Assembly (NCBI GenBank): GCA_003022745.1 | Contig: PXSU01000020.1 | Coordinates: 1 to 11,121 of the forward strand | Source: Halobacteriales archaeon SW_9_67_25 | Lineage (GTDB): Archaea > Halobacteriota > Halobacteria > Halobacteriales > Haloarculaceae | Direction of reading: 5' to 3' | DNA: 11,121 nt | Part shown: piece after piece, positions 1-5,213 of the stretch | How positions within the stretch are numbered: the stretch's first letter is position 1 | Layout of the letters: the number at the start of each line of letters is the position of its first letter | The notes under the pieces: generated by a model | The model's database searches: none | Seen by the model: only the letters and a program-made list of their open reading frames with translations | Told to the model about the DNA's origin: nothing | Program-made: the position numbers and the translations under genes

Positions 1-2
1 GG

Positions 3-416
3 CGGGCGCGGGCCGTCCGGGCGCTGAACCGCCTCGAATCCGTGTGGTACCCGCGCGACCCGGGCTGGAATGCCGGTCTCTGCCGGCGGGTACGCGAGCG
101 CGTCGACGTGCCTGTCCTCTGTGAGGGCGGCCTCCGCGAGCGCGAGCACTGTGACCGCCTGCTCGGCGAAGGAGGCGAGCAGGCCTGTGACGCCGTCGGG
201 ATGGGCCGTCCATTCTACGCCGAACCGCGCCTCGGTGTGCGCCTCCTCGACGGCGGCGACGCGCTCTGTGCGAGCTGTAACAACTGCACCGTCCCCCAGG
301 CCGTCGGCGAACCCGGCCGGTGCCGGACGCCGTCGGTCGTCCGCGAGCGGTCGCGCCTCGAAGAGGATGGTGCCTACGAAAGAGAGAATCGCGCGACGGC
401 CGGTGACGGCAAGTAA
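3..416 (+). CDS. Old Yellow Enzyme-type NADH:flavin oxidoreductase, C-terminal part (5' end outside window)
   Basis: The reading frame is open from the left edge to a TAA at 414-416, so about 137 C-terminal residues are visible and the start is missing. The segment VPVLCEGGLRE followed by CDAVGMGRPFYAEP matches the last strands of the OYE TIM barrel, where the FMN phosphate is bound (GMGRPF). After it comes a cysteine-rich stretch with pattern C-x2-C-x2-C-x11-C (CASCNNC ... GRC). This resembles the [4Fe-4S] motif of 2,4-dienoyl-CoA/enoate reductases (C-x2-C-x3-C-x11-C), but one spacing is shorter, so a cluster is possible rather than shown. The family reduces activated C=C bonds with NAD(P)H. 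Full-length members have at least about 350 residues. The gene converges on the MaoC hydratase, and the fragment alone does not reveal the substrate. Confidence 0.85.
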   Translation, partial: RARAVRALNRLESVWYPRDPGWNAGLCRRVRERVDVPVLCEGGLREREHCDRLLGEGGEQACDAVGMGRPFYAEPRLGVRLLDGGDALCASCNNCTVPQAVGEPGRCRTPSVVRERSRLEEDGAYERENRATAGDGK

Positions 417-475
417 TTCCTACGAAGGTATAGTGGCGGGACGAAACGGAACGGGAAGCGCGGACGGCGGGAGTC

Positions 476-556
476 ATACGGATTGCTGTAGTTCATTACT
501 GGATCGACCGCACGCTGTCCTGCGGCCGACCTGGAAAATAACTACAGCATCCGTAT
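476..556. repeat. Long near-perfect inverted repeat with nested inner hairpin
   Basis: The left arm at 476-493 reads ATACGGATTGCTGTAGTT. The right arm at 540-556 is its reverse complement except for one bulged base, giving 17 pairs. Inside the 46-nt spacer, TCGACCGCA (504-512) and TGCGGCCGA (521-529) form a second stem of 8 pairs with one A/C mismatch. The element fills the gap between two convergent genes, and its right arm touches the TGA stop (556-558) of the hydratase gene. It could be a bidirectional terminator, a structured RNA, or a small MITE-like insertion. An AGTC flanks it on both sides (472-475 and 558-561, the latter offset by one base). Confidence 0.7.
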
Positions 557-1158
557 CAGTCTTCGTCGGGGATGTCGTCGACCATGATGACGGCCTCGCC
601 GTCGATGGCGATTTCGTCGCCGTCGACGACGCGGGTGCTCAGTCGGTACTGGCTGTTGCCGAGGTCCTCGACGATCTCGCACTCGGCGGTGATCCGGTCG
701 TCGACGCGGACGGGGTTGTGGAACTCGAGGTCCTGGGAGAGGTAGATGACGAGTCCGGGGACGCGTGCGAGTGCGGCGCTGATGAGTCCGCCCACCAGCG
801 TCCCGTGGGCGATGCGGCCGCGAAAGCGGGTCCGCTCGGCGAACTCGTCGTCCAGATGGAGCGGGTTGGTGTCGCCGCTGGCGGCGGCGAAGCGCCGGAC
901 GTCCCGGTCGGTGATGGTCTTCGTGAACTCGAAACTGTCTCCGACTCCGAGCTCACCTGGCGTCTCGGCGGTCAGGTCCGTGTGCCACTCGGGCAGGTCC
1001 GCCGCTGGACTGACGCGCTCGACGGTGTCCGCGCCGTCGGCATCGACACCGAACGCCGCGAACGCCGCTCTGTTGGCCGCGACGACGCTGTCGAACATGT
1101 ACGAGGACGTCTCCGTCCACGTCTCCAGCAGTGCACTGCGCTCCGGTTCAGAGCTCAT
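556..1158 (-). CDS. phaJ: MaoC-like (R)-specific enoyl-CoA hydratase, PhaJ1 type, with N-terminal extension
   Basis: This is a 200-residue hot-dog-fold hydratase. It interconverts trans-2-enoyl-CoA and (R)-3-hydroxyacyl-CoA, linking beta-oxidation with PHA synthesis or breakdown. The signature SGDTNPLHLD (about residues 94-103) holds the catalytic Asp and His, followed by RIAHGTLVGG and a C-terminal strand set (YLSQDLEFHNPVRVDD). Bacterial PhaJ has about 134 residues. The extra 60 or so N-terminal residues (WTETSSYMFDSVVAANRAAF) form an amphipathic helix reminiscent of phasins. The start is uncertain: I chose ATG 1158 because a TATA-like box lies about 28 bp upstream. ATG 1170 (preceded by GGGGGTGAGG) and GTG 1179 are in frame and also possible. 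The gene is divergent from phaRPEC. In Haloferax mediterranei a granule-bound PhaJ1 acts mainly in PHA mobilisation, and I infer the same role here. Confidence 0.88.
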   Translation of the reverse strand: MSSEPERSALLETWTETSSYMFDSVVAANRAAFAAFGVDADGADTVERVSPAADLPEWHTDLTAETPGELGVGDSFEFTKTITDRDVRRFAAASGDTNPLHLDDEFAERTRFRGRIAHGTLVGGLISAALARVPGLVIYLSQDLEFHNPVRVDDRITAECEIVEDLGNSQYRLSTRVVDGDEIAIDGEAVIMVDDIPDED

Positions 1159-1183
1159 CGCCCACAACATTTGCCTCACCCCC

Positions 1184-1207
1184 TATTAAAACGTGTGGGT
1201 TATTAAA
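1184..1207 (-). promoter_or_regulatory. Tandem TATA-like boxes of the hydratase gene
   Basis: The heptamer TTTAATA occurs twice on the minus strand, at 1190-1184 and 1207-1201, exactly 17 bp apart. With archaeal spacing of about 27 bp the inner box would give a transcript starting at ATG 1158, and the outer one a transcript starting near 1177, just before ATG 1170. Two alternative starts, or a box plus an upstream element, are possible. Confidence 0.5.
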
Positions 1208-1247
1208 CTGTCCCTCCCGGCGTGGGGAGCGGCTGATCCGTACGCTG

Positions 1248-1281
1248 GCCCCGGTTTCCGGGGCAGTGTGGCTGGCCGCAC
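1248..1281. repeat. Two adjacent dyad-symmetric elements in the phaJ-phaR divergent region
   Basis: GCCCCGG-TTT-CCGGGGC (1248-1264) is a perfect 7-bp inverted repeat with a 3-base spacer. Two bases later GTGTGGCTGGCCGCAC (1266-1281) is an imperfect 16-bp palindrome. They sit in the 261-bp gap between divergent start codons, about 110 bp before the phaRP TATA box and 60 bp before the hydratase TATA boxes. They could be operator sites or a transcription insulator. No binding protein can be assigned from sequence. Confidence 0.4.
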
Positions 1282-1346
1282 CCTTGCTCGAGACGGACCC
1301 CGTGTGTGCGCTCTGCATGACCGTCTATCGGAACTCACGACATATT

Positions 1347-1372
1347 ATGGTAACGAATGGTATCATATGGTA
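1347..1372 (+). promoter_or_regulatory. Three ATGGTA repeats spaced exactly 10 bp, abutting the phaRP TATA box
   Basis: ATGGTA begins at 1347, 1357 and 1367, one helical turn apart, so the copies lie on one face of the DNA. The last copy overlaps the TATA box by two bases. The palindrome CATATG (1364-1369) lies within the array. The position fits a transcription factor or AbrB-type repressor acting on the phaRP promoter. PhaR autorepression through a promoter cis-element is established in Haloferax mediterranei, but I cannot say that the element there is this sequence. Confidence 0.5.
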
Positions 1373-1377
1373 TAAAA
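1371..1377 (+). promoter_or_regulatory. phaRP promoter TATA box
   Basis: TATAAAA is centred at 1374. Transcription would begin near 1400, leaving a leader of about 20 nt that includes a Shine-Dalgarno sequence. The local A/T-rich stretch (1340-1390) stands out from the GC-rich surroundings. Confidence 0.7.
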
Positions 1378-1410
1378 CGGAATTCTTTTGTACTCCGGGG
1401 GTGTAGGTAC

Positions 1411-1416
1411 AGGTGA
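1411..1416 (+). promoter_or_regulatory. Ribosome binding site of phaR
   Basis: AGGTGA is complementary to the 3' end of archaeal 16S rRNA and ends 3 nt before ATG 1420. It supports this start and a leadered transcript. Confidence 0.6.
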
Positions 1417-1419
1417 CCG

Positions 1420-1719
1420 ATGGCCGACGAGAACGACAGACCGATGTGGCCGCCCGCGATGTTCGAGATGTTTCAGGAGACGAGCGAGCAGGCAGTCCAG
1501 ACCCAGCAGGAACTGTTCGAGCAGATGGTCGGCGGGTTCGGAGCCACGCCCGACATGAACCAGCTCGGTGCGATGACGAACGTGGCGACGTTCAAGACGC
1601 GCGTCCAGAGCGGTGGCCGCATCAGCATTCCCGACGCGGAGCGCGAGGCGCTCGACATCGAGGAAGGAGATATCGTTCAGACCGTCGTTCTCCCGGTCAA
1701 GCGAAACAGGAGTGACTGA
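1420..1719 (+). CDS. phaR: PhaR: AbrB/SpoVT-fold, PHA granule-associated transcriptional regulator
   Basis: This protein has 99 residues. Residues about 55-95 (TFKTRVQSGGRISIPDAERE ... EEGDIVQ) form a swapped-hairpin AbrB-type domain with the typical GGRISIP turn. Residues 10-40 (WPPAMFEMFQETSEQAVQTQ) are a predicted amphipathic helix rich in Met, Phe and Gln, similar in style to the N-terminus of PhaP. The fold dimerises and binds DNA. In Haloferax mediterranei PhaR represses its own phaRP operon and is titrated by PHA granules, which allows the phasin to be made when polymer is present. Here phaR is the first gene of the operon, 2 nt before phaP. The ATGGTA array in front of it is a candidate binding site. 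Identification rests on the domain plus conserved gene order. Confidence 0.88.
   Translation: MADENDRPMWPPAMFEMFQETSEQAVQTQQELFEQMVGGFGATPDMNQLGAMTNVATFKTRVQSGGRISIPDAEREALDIEEGDIVQTVVLPVKRNRSD
1708..1715 (+). promoter_or_regulatory. Ribosome binding site of phaP inside the phaR 3' end
   Basis: AGGAGTGA lies within the last codons of phaR and ends 6 nt before ATG 1722. With only 2 nt between the genes, this indicates a single phaRP transcript and probable translational coupling. Confidence 0.65.
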
Positions 1720-1721
1720 CA

Positions 1722-2270
1722 ATGGATTACACGAACCCCATCACCACGACTTTCGAACTGCAGCGCACGTCGATCGAACAGAGCCAGCAGGCCCTCCACC
1801 GGACCGTGGAGTTCCAGCAGAACCTCGGCCAGGCGATGGTCGACAGCTTTGAGACCCAGGAGTCGGCCCAGCAGCGCGCCGTCGAACTCCAGCAGGAGGC
1901 CGTCCACAGCGCGCTGGACGCCATGGAGGCCAACGTCCCCGGCGCGGACGCCGCCGTCGCCGAGATGCGCGAGGCCGTCGACGAGCAGTACGACTTCCTG
2001 CTCGAGAACCACGCCGAGGCCTTCGAGGCCGTCGCCGGCGAGTTCGAGGACGGCGTCGCCGCCTACGACGACCTCGTCTCGGACTCCCTCGCGGCTCTCG
2101 AGGAGCAGGTCGAGATGTTGCTCGAGGCCCACGAGGACCTCGAAGCCCAGTCGGTCGAGGGCGCCGAACAGTTCGCCGAGCAGGTCGAGACCCTCGAGGA
2201 GCAAGTCGAGGACATCCAGAGCCAGGTCCGCGAGGTCCAGCAGCAGGCCGCCGAAGCCGTCGAGGCGTAG
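1722..2270 (+). CDS. phaP: PhaP: haloarchaeal phasin, PHA granule structural protein
   Basis: This 182-residue, very acidic, almost fully alpha-helical protein has no Trp or Cys. The N-terminal half (residues 10-70) is Gln-rich with amphipathic helices (QSQQALHRTVEFQQNLGQAM). The C-terminal part (about 125-182) is a long heptad coiled coil (LEEQVEMLLEAHEDLEAQ, LEEQVEDIQSQVREVQQQ). This composition matches haloarchaeal phasins, the major coat proteins that control number and size of PHA granules. It lies directly after phaR with its own Shine-Dalgarno and no separate promoter. It has no catalytic motif. Phasins evolve fast, so the assignment relies on composition, coiled-coil pattern and position between phaR and phaE. 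Confidence 0.88.
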   Translation: MDYTNPITTTFELQRTSIEQSQQALHRTVEFQQNLGQAMVDSFETQESAQQRAVELQQEAVHSALDAMEANVPGADAAVAEMREAVDEQYDFLLENHAEAFEAVAGEFEDGVAAYDDLVSDSLAALEEQVEMLLEAHEDLEAQSVEGAEQFAEQVETLEEQVEDIQSQVREVQQQAAEAVEA

Positions 2271-2286
2271 ACCGCCGCGGCAACGC

Positions 2287-2296
2287 TTTATTTTAT
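2287..2296 (+). promoter_or_regulatory. phaEC promoter TATA box
   Basis: TTTATTTTAT lies in the 46-bp phaP-phaE gap, centred about 25 bp before ATG 2317. The transcript would be leaderless or nearly so, and no Shine-Dalgarno precedes phaE. It lets phaEC be expressed independently of PhaR control on phaRP. Confidence 0.7.
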
Positions 2297-2316
2297 CGAG
2301 TGCCAACGGAGACACC

Positions 2317-2856
2317 ATGAGCAACAACATTCAGGACGACTGGAACGAGATGGTCGAGCAGATGAACGAGGCGGTCGCGGAGTCGGTCGAGCACAACGTG
2401 GAGGCACAGGCCGCCTTCGTCGAGGCCTGGACCGACGCCGTCGACGACTCCGTCCCCGAGGAGGATACCCTCGCGGACGGTATCGAGGGGTACACCCGCG
2501 CCTACGAGGTGTGGATGGATGCCGCCGAGGAGATGTTCGAAGGGGCTGCCGACGCCGCCCAGGGCGAGGATGTCGACCCCGCGGAGTTCCGTGACGTCTG
2601 GCTGGACTCGGCCAACCAGGCATTCAAAGAGGTCATGTCCACCGAGGCATTCGCGGCTGCGAACGGGCAGTTCGTCGAGGCGATGATGGAACTGCGCGGG
2701 GAGTTCGACGACGCCGCCCAGGACGCCATCGCCGAGATGGGGATGGCCACCCGCGAGGATGTCGTCGAGGTCGGCGAACGCCTGGTCGAACTGGAGCGGC
2801 GCCAGCACGAGGTCGAGAACAAACTCGACCGCGTCCTCGACGCACTCGAGGAGTGA
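2317..2856 (+). CDS. phaE: PhaE: non-catalytic subunit of class III-like PHA synthase
   Basis: This acidic helical protein has 179 residues, close to the haloarchaeal PhaE size of about 180 and much shorter than bacterial PhaE (over 300). The N-terminus ([18 protein letters not shown]) and the middle ([37 protein letters not shown]) are Trp/Phe-containing helices. The C-terminus ([20 protein letters not shown] then a coiled coil) is the best conserved part of the family. PhaE binds PhaC and is needed for synthase activity at the granule surface. I chose ATG 2317 because of the TATA box 25 bp upstream. The frame is open further upstream, but only as an antiparallel shadow within phaP. The stop codon overlaps the phaC ribosome binding site. 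Confidence 0.92.
   Translation: MSNNIQDDWNEMVEQMNEAVAESVEHNVEAQAAFVEAWTDAVDDSVPEEDTLADGIEGYTRAYEVWMDAAEEMFEGAADAAQGEDVDPAEFRDVWLDSANQAFKEVMSTEAFAAANGQFVEAMMELRGEFDDAAQDAIAEMGMATREDVVEVGERLVELERRQHEVENKLDRVLDALEE
2848..2856 (+). promoter_or_regulatory. Ribosome binding site of phaC overlapping the phaE stop codon
   Basis: GAGGAGTGA covers the final codons and TGA of phaE and lies 2 nt before ATG 2859. It fixes the PhaC start and implies coupled, near-equimolar translation of the two synthase subunits. Confidence 0.65.
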
Positions 2857-2858
2857 CC

Positions 2859-4238
2859 ATGTCCGTCCACCCACTGACGGCGGCGCTGGACGCCCACTCC
2901 CGGGCCGTCGAGGAACTCGCCGACGCCACCCGGAAGGGGCAACTGCTGCCCGAGCGCCTCGTCGAGATGGAGACCATCGATGTGGGACAGACCCCCTCGG
3001 AAGTGGTCTACGAGGAGAACAAGCTGGAACTGCTCCAGTACGAATCCCTGACCGAGGAGCAAAACGAGGTTCCCATCCTCATCGTCTACGCGCTGATCAA
3101 CAAGCCCTTCGTGCTCGATTTGCAGCCCGGACGCAGCGTCGTCGAGCGCCTGCTCGATGCCGGCCACGACGTCTACCTCGTCGACTGGAACGAGCCCTCG
3201 CGGCTCGACCAGCACCTGACGCTGTACGACTACGTCGACCGGTACATGGACAACTGCGTCGACGTCGTCCGCGAGCGGTCCGGCCAAGACGCTATCAACG
3301 TCCTCGGGTACTGCATGGGCGGCACGATGAGTTCCATCTACGCCGCGCTGCACCCCGAGAAGGTCGATGCACTCGGCCTGATGGCCGCCGGGCTCTGCTT
3401 TGCCGGGACCGGCGGTATCCTCGAACGCTGGGGCAGCGACGAGTACTACGACCCCGCGGACGTCACCGACGCCTTCGGGAACGTCCCGGCGGAGTTGCTC
3501 GACGACGGCTTCGCGTTGATGGACCCCGTCCAGAACAACGTCAGCAAGTACGTCACCTTCTACGAGAACATGGAGAGTGACGGCTTTGTCGGAAACTTCG
3601 CGCGGATGGAGAAGTGGCTCGACGAGGGGATCGACCTCGCTGGCGACACCTACGTCGAGTTCCTCACGAAGATCTACCAGGACAACGAACTCTACAACAA
3701 CGAACTCGAGATCGACGGCAAGCAGGTCGACGTCGGAGAGATCGACATGCCTGTCCTCCAGATCCTCGGGGAGTACGACCACCTCATTCCGCCGGAGGCC
3801 TCGCGGCCGTTCAACGACGTCGTCGGGAGCGACGACGTGACCACCCTCGAGTACCCGACGGGCCACATCGGCCTGTCTGTCTCCTCCTCCTCCCACGAGG
3901 ACCTCTGGCCACAGGTCGCCGAGTGGTTCCACGAGCAGTCCGGGGACGACGGGACTGCCGAGGACGACGGAACTGCCGAGGATGTCGAGACTACCGAAAC
4001 CTCCGCAGGCAACGCGGACGCGGAGGTTGCGGACATCCAGGAGGCCGCCGTCGAGGCAGTCGAGGCAGCCGCCGACGTCGAGACCGTCGACGGTATCGGC
4101 CCGACCTACGCCGAACGGCTCCGCGAGGCCGGCGTCGAAACTGTCGAGGACCTCGCCGGGCACGACGCCACAGCACTGGCCGACATCGCACAGGCCCCCG
4201 AGTCGCGCGTCGAAGGCTGGCTCGACCAGGTCGCGTAA
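2859..4238 (+). CDS. phaC: PhaC: catalytic subunit of class III-like PHA synthase with C-terminal HhH domain
   Basis: This 459-residue alpha/beta-hydrolase-fold polymerase transfers (R)-3-hydroxyacyl units from CoA to the growing polyester. The lipase-like box GYCMGG (150-155) carries nucleophile Cys152. Asp307 ([12 protein letters not shown]) and His336 (TGHIGLS) complete the triad. [20 protein letters not shown] and [10 protein letters not shown] are typical synthase motifs. The catalytic part ends near residue 360. An acidic linker (361-400) contains DDGTAE twice, and residues about 406-459 form a helix-hairpin-helix unit ([32 protein letters not shown]). Haloarchaeal synthases are known to have longer C-termini than bacterial class III enzymes. 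The HhH reading is mine from sequence pattern. It forms an operon with phaE, 2 nt apart. A pyrimidine-rich stretch follows the stop. Confidence 0.95.
   Translation: MSVHPLTAALDAHSRAVEELADATRKGQLLPERLVEMETIDVGQTPSEVVYEENKLELLQYESLTEEQNEVPILIVYALINKPFVLDLQPGRSVVERLLDAGHDVYLVDWNEPSRLDQHLTLYDYVDRYMDNCVDVVRERSGQDAINVLGYCMGGTMSSIYAALHPEKVDALGLMAAGLCFAGTGGILERWGSDEYYDPADVTDAFGNVPAELLDDGFALMDPVQNNVSKYVTFYENMESDGFVGNFARMEKWLDEGIDLAGDTYVEFLTKIYQDNELYNNELEIDGKQVDVGEIDMPVLQILGEYDHLIPPEASRPFNDVVGSDDVTTLEYPTGHIGLSVSSSSHEDLWPQVAEWFHEQSGDDGTAEDDGTAEDVETTETSAGNADAEVADIQEAAVEAVEAAADVETVDGIGPTYAERLREAGVETVEDLAGHDATALADIAQAPESRVEGWLDQVA
3945..3980 (+). repeat. Two tandem 18-bp units within phaC encoding DDGTAE twice
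   Basis: The units at 3945-3962 and 3963-3980 differ at one base (GGGACT against GGAACT). They encode an identical acidic hexapeptide repeat in the linker between the synthase domain and the C-terminal HhH domain. This is a likely site of slippage and length variation between strains. Confidence 0.75.
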
Positions 4239-4282
4239 CGTCTTCCTCTTCCCGTCGGGGTCGCGTACCGCTCTCCCCCTCC

Positions 4283-4288
4283 TTTTAG
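4283..4288 (+). promoter_or_regulatory. TATA-like box of the TIGR00725-type gene
   Basis: TTTTAG is centred about 27 bp before ATG 4313, the spacing of a leaderless haloarchaeal promoter. No Shine-Dalgarno precedes the start. The pyrimidine-rich tract CTCCCCCTCCTTTT just before it (4271-4286) might also end the phaEC transcript. Confidence 0.45.
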
Positions 4289-4312
4289 ACAGCCGCCCCC
4301 CTCAGAGCGGGT

Positions 4313-4804
4313 ATGCGCGTCAGCGTCATCGGCGGGAGCACGGTCACCGACGAACAGTACGCCACCGCCAGGGACCTGGGACGGCTGCTCGGCGAGCGCG
4401 GCCACGAGGTCGTCTGTGGCGGCCTGACGGGTGTCATGGAGGCGGTCTGTCGCGGTGCCCGCGAGACCGGCGGCCACACCATCGGCATCCTCCCCAGTGC
4501 GGACCGCTCGACAGCAAACGCGTACGTCGATACGCCGGTCGCGACCGGCATCGGCTACGCCCGCAACGCGCTCGTGGTGAAAAACGGCGATAGCGTCGTC
4601 GCGGTCGACGGCAGTACCGGGACGCTCTCGGAACTGGCGTTCGCGCTCGATGTCGGCGCCCCCATCGCGGGGCTCGACCACGGGCGAAGAGTGACTCCCG
4701 GGCCCGGGCGGCACAGTCCCCCGAGAGTGACCGCTGTCTTCCGGGTTCGGTCGGGTCACGTCCCCCGGTCGTTCCGGCACTGGCTCACAGTTCTTCCAGC
4801 GTGA
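4313..4804 (+). CDS. TIGR00725-type Rossmann protein (LOG/lysine-decarboxylase-like superfamily), aberrant C-terminus
   Basis: Residues 1-123 match a small Rossmann-fold family related to LOG nucleotide hydrolases: MRVSVIGGSTVTDEQY at the N-terminus, VVCGGLTGVMEAVCRGA, TIGILPSADRSTANAYVDT, GIGYARNALVV, then DGSTGTLSELAFALDVGAPI. The catalytic LOG motif PGGxGTxxE is replaced by DGSTGTLSE, so I do not call it a cytokinin-type phosphoribohydrolase. Its substrate is unknown. After GLDH (residue 123, position 4681) the sequence becomes Arg/Pro/Ser-rich (GRRVTPGPGRHSPPRV) and unlike the family, which normally closes with another strand and helix. The stop at 4802-4804 lies inside the convergent zinc-site gene, overlapping it by 20 bp. 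The last 40 residues therefore look like out-of-frame or replaced sequence, and the gene may be C-terminally damaged. Confidence 0.75.
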   Translation: MRVSVIGGSTVTDEQYATARDLGRLLGERGHEVVCGGLTGVMEAVCRGARETGGHTIGILPSADRSTANAYVDTPVATGIGYARNALVVKNGDSVVAVDGSTGTLSELAFALDVGAPIAGLDHGRRVTPGPGRHSPPRVTAVFRVRSGHVPRSFRHWLTVLPA

Positions 4805-5138
4805 GTTCGTCGATGAGCCGGGTTGCACACTGGCGGTGTAACGACCCGTGCATCGACTCGTCCGTTCCCTGCTCCGGGCTGTCGAGTGTGAGTTCGACCG
4901 CCTGGTGGGTCGACACCGTCTCGCCACAGAGCGCACACTCCTGTTCGTCGGGCCAGTAGGTCAGGCGGTACGTGCCCTGGTCGGGAATCCGGTAGACGAC
5001 CTGCTGGCCGCGGAGATAGTCGAGTGCGCTCGATATTTCCTCGGAGTCTTGCTCCAGCCGGGTAGCGAGTTCGGCACGGCTCAACGGCTCGCCGGCCTCC
5101 TCCAGCACGTCCACGACTTGTTGGTAGTCCGGCTCCAC
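4785..5138 (-). CDS. Winged-helix DNA-binding protein with C-terminal zinc-binding site (hypothetical regulator)
   Basis: This protein has 117 residues. Residues 5-60 form a winged helix: DVLEEAGEPLSRAELATRL, EEISSALDYLRGQQVVYR, then a wing strand GTYRLTYW. Residues 66-104 hold two metal-ligand pairs, Cys68-x2-Cys71 (CALC) and His101-x2-Cys104 (HRQC), a plausible zinc site. Such proteins are probably haloarchaeal transcriptional regulators, and I recognise no named family member. The start is GTG 5138; no in-frame ATG exists upstream. A/T-rich sequence around 5166-5172 is about 30 bp upstream and could be its TATA region, embedded in an ACATTT/AAATGT dyad. The gene follows the GCS2-like gene on the same strand after 75 bp and converges with the TIGR00725-type gene. 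Confidence 0.75.
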   Translation of the reverse strand: MEPDYQQVVDVLEEAGEPLSRAELATRLEQDSEEISSALDYLRGQQVVYRIPDQGTYRLTYWPDEQECALCGETVSTHQAVELTLDSPEQGTDESMHGSLHRQCATRLIDELTLEEL

Positions 5139-5153
5139 CCGTGGCGCTAGCCT

Positions 5154-5175
5154 ACATTTCCATCGACAAAAATGT
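5154..5175. promoter_or_regulatory. Inverted repeat ACATTT-N10-AAATGT at the winged-helix gene promoter
   Basis: Perfect 6-bp arms lie at 5154-5159 and 5170-5175, with centres 16 bp apart, close to the spacing expected for a dimeric winged-helix repressor. The dyad covers the T-rich box likely to serve as TATA element for the gene starting at 5138. Autoregulation is a reasonable inference. Confidence 0.4.
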
Positions 5176-5213
5176 TGAAGCCGTCCGCAGTGTCGGCCAT
5201 TTCGGTTCGACTG

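Noticed and set aside
70-1206. A 378-codon plus-strand open frame across the OYE 3' end and the hydratase gene
   Set aside because: It is antisense to, or overlaps out of frame with, two genes with clear protein families, has low-complexity Val/Asp-rich translation, and matches no family.
1849-2316. Upstream in-frame extension of PhaE through phaP
   Set aside because: The translation is Arg/Ser/Pro-rich shadow sequence. PhaE of the expected length begins at ATG 2317, just after a TATA box.
2502-4163. A 553-codon minus-strand open frame opposite phaE-phaC
   Set aside because: It is a mirror of phaC codon bias. The translation is Val/Leu/Asp-rich with no domain, and phaC has an intact catalytic triad.
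4239-4282. Classical hairpin-type terminator after phaC
   Set aside because: No stable inverted repeat was found. Only pyrimidine-rich tracts are present, which may suffice in archaea but cannot be asserted.
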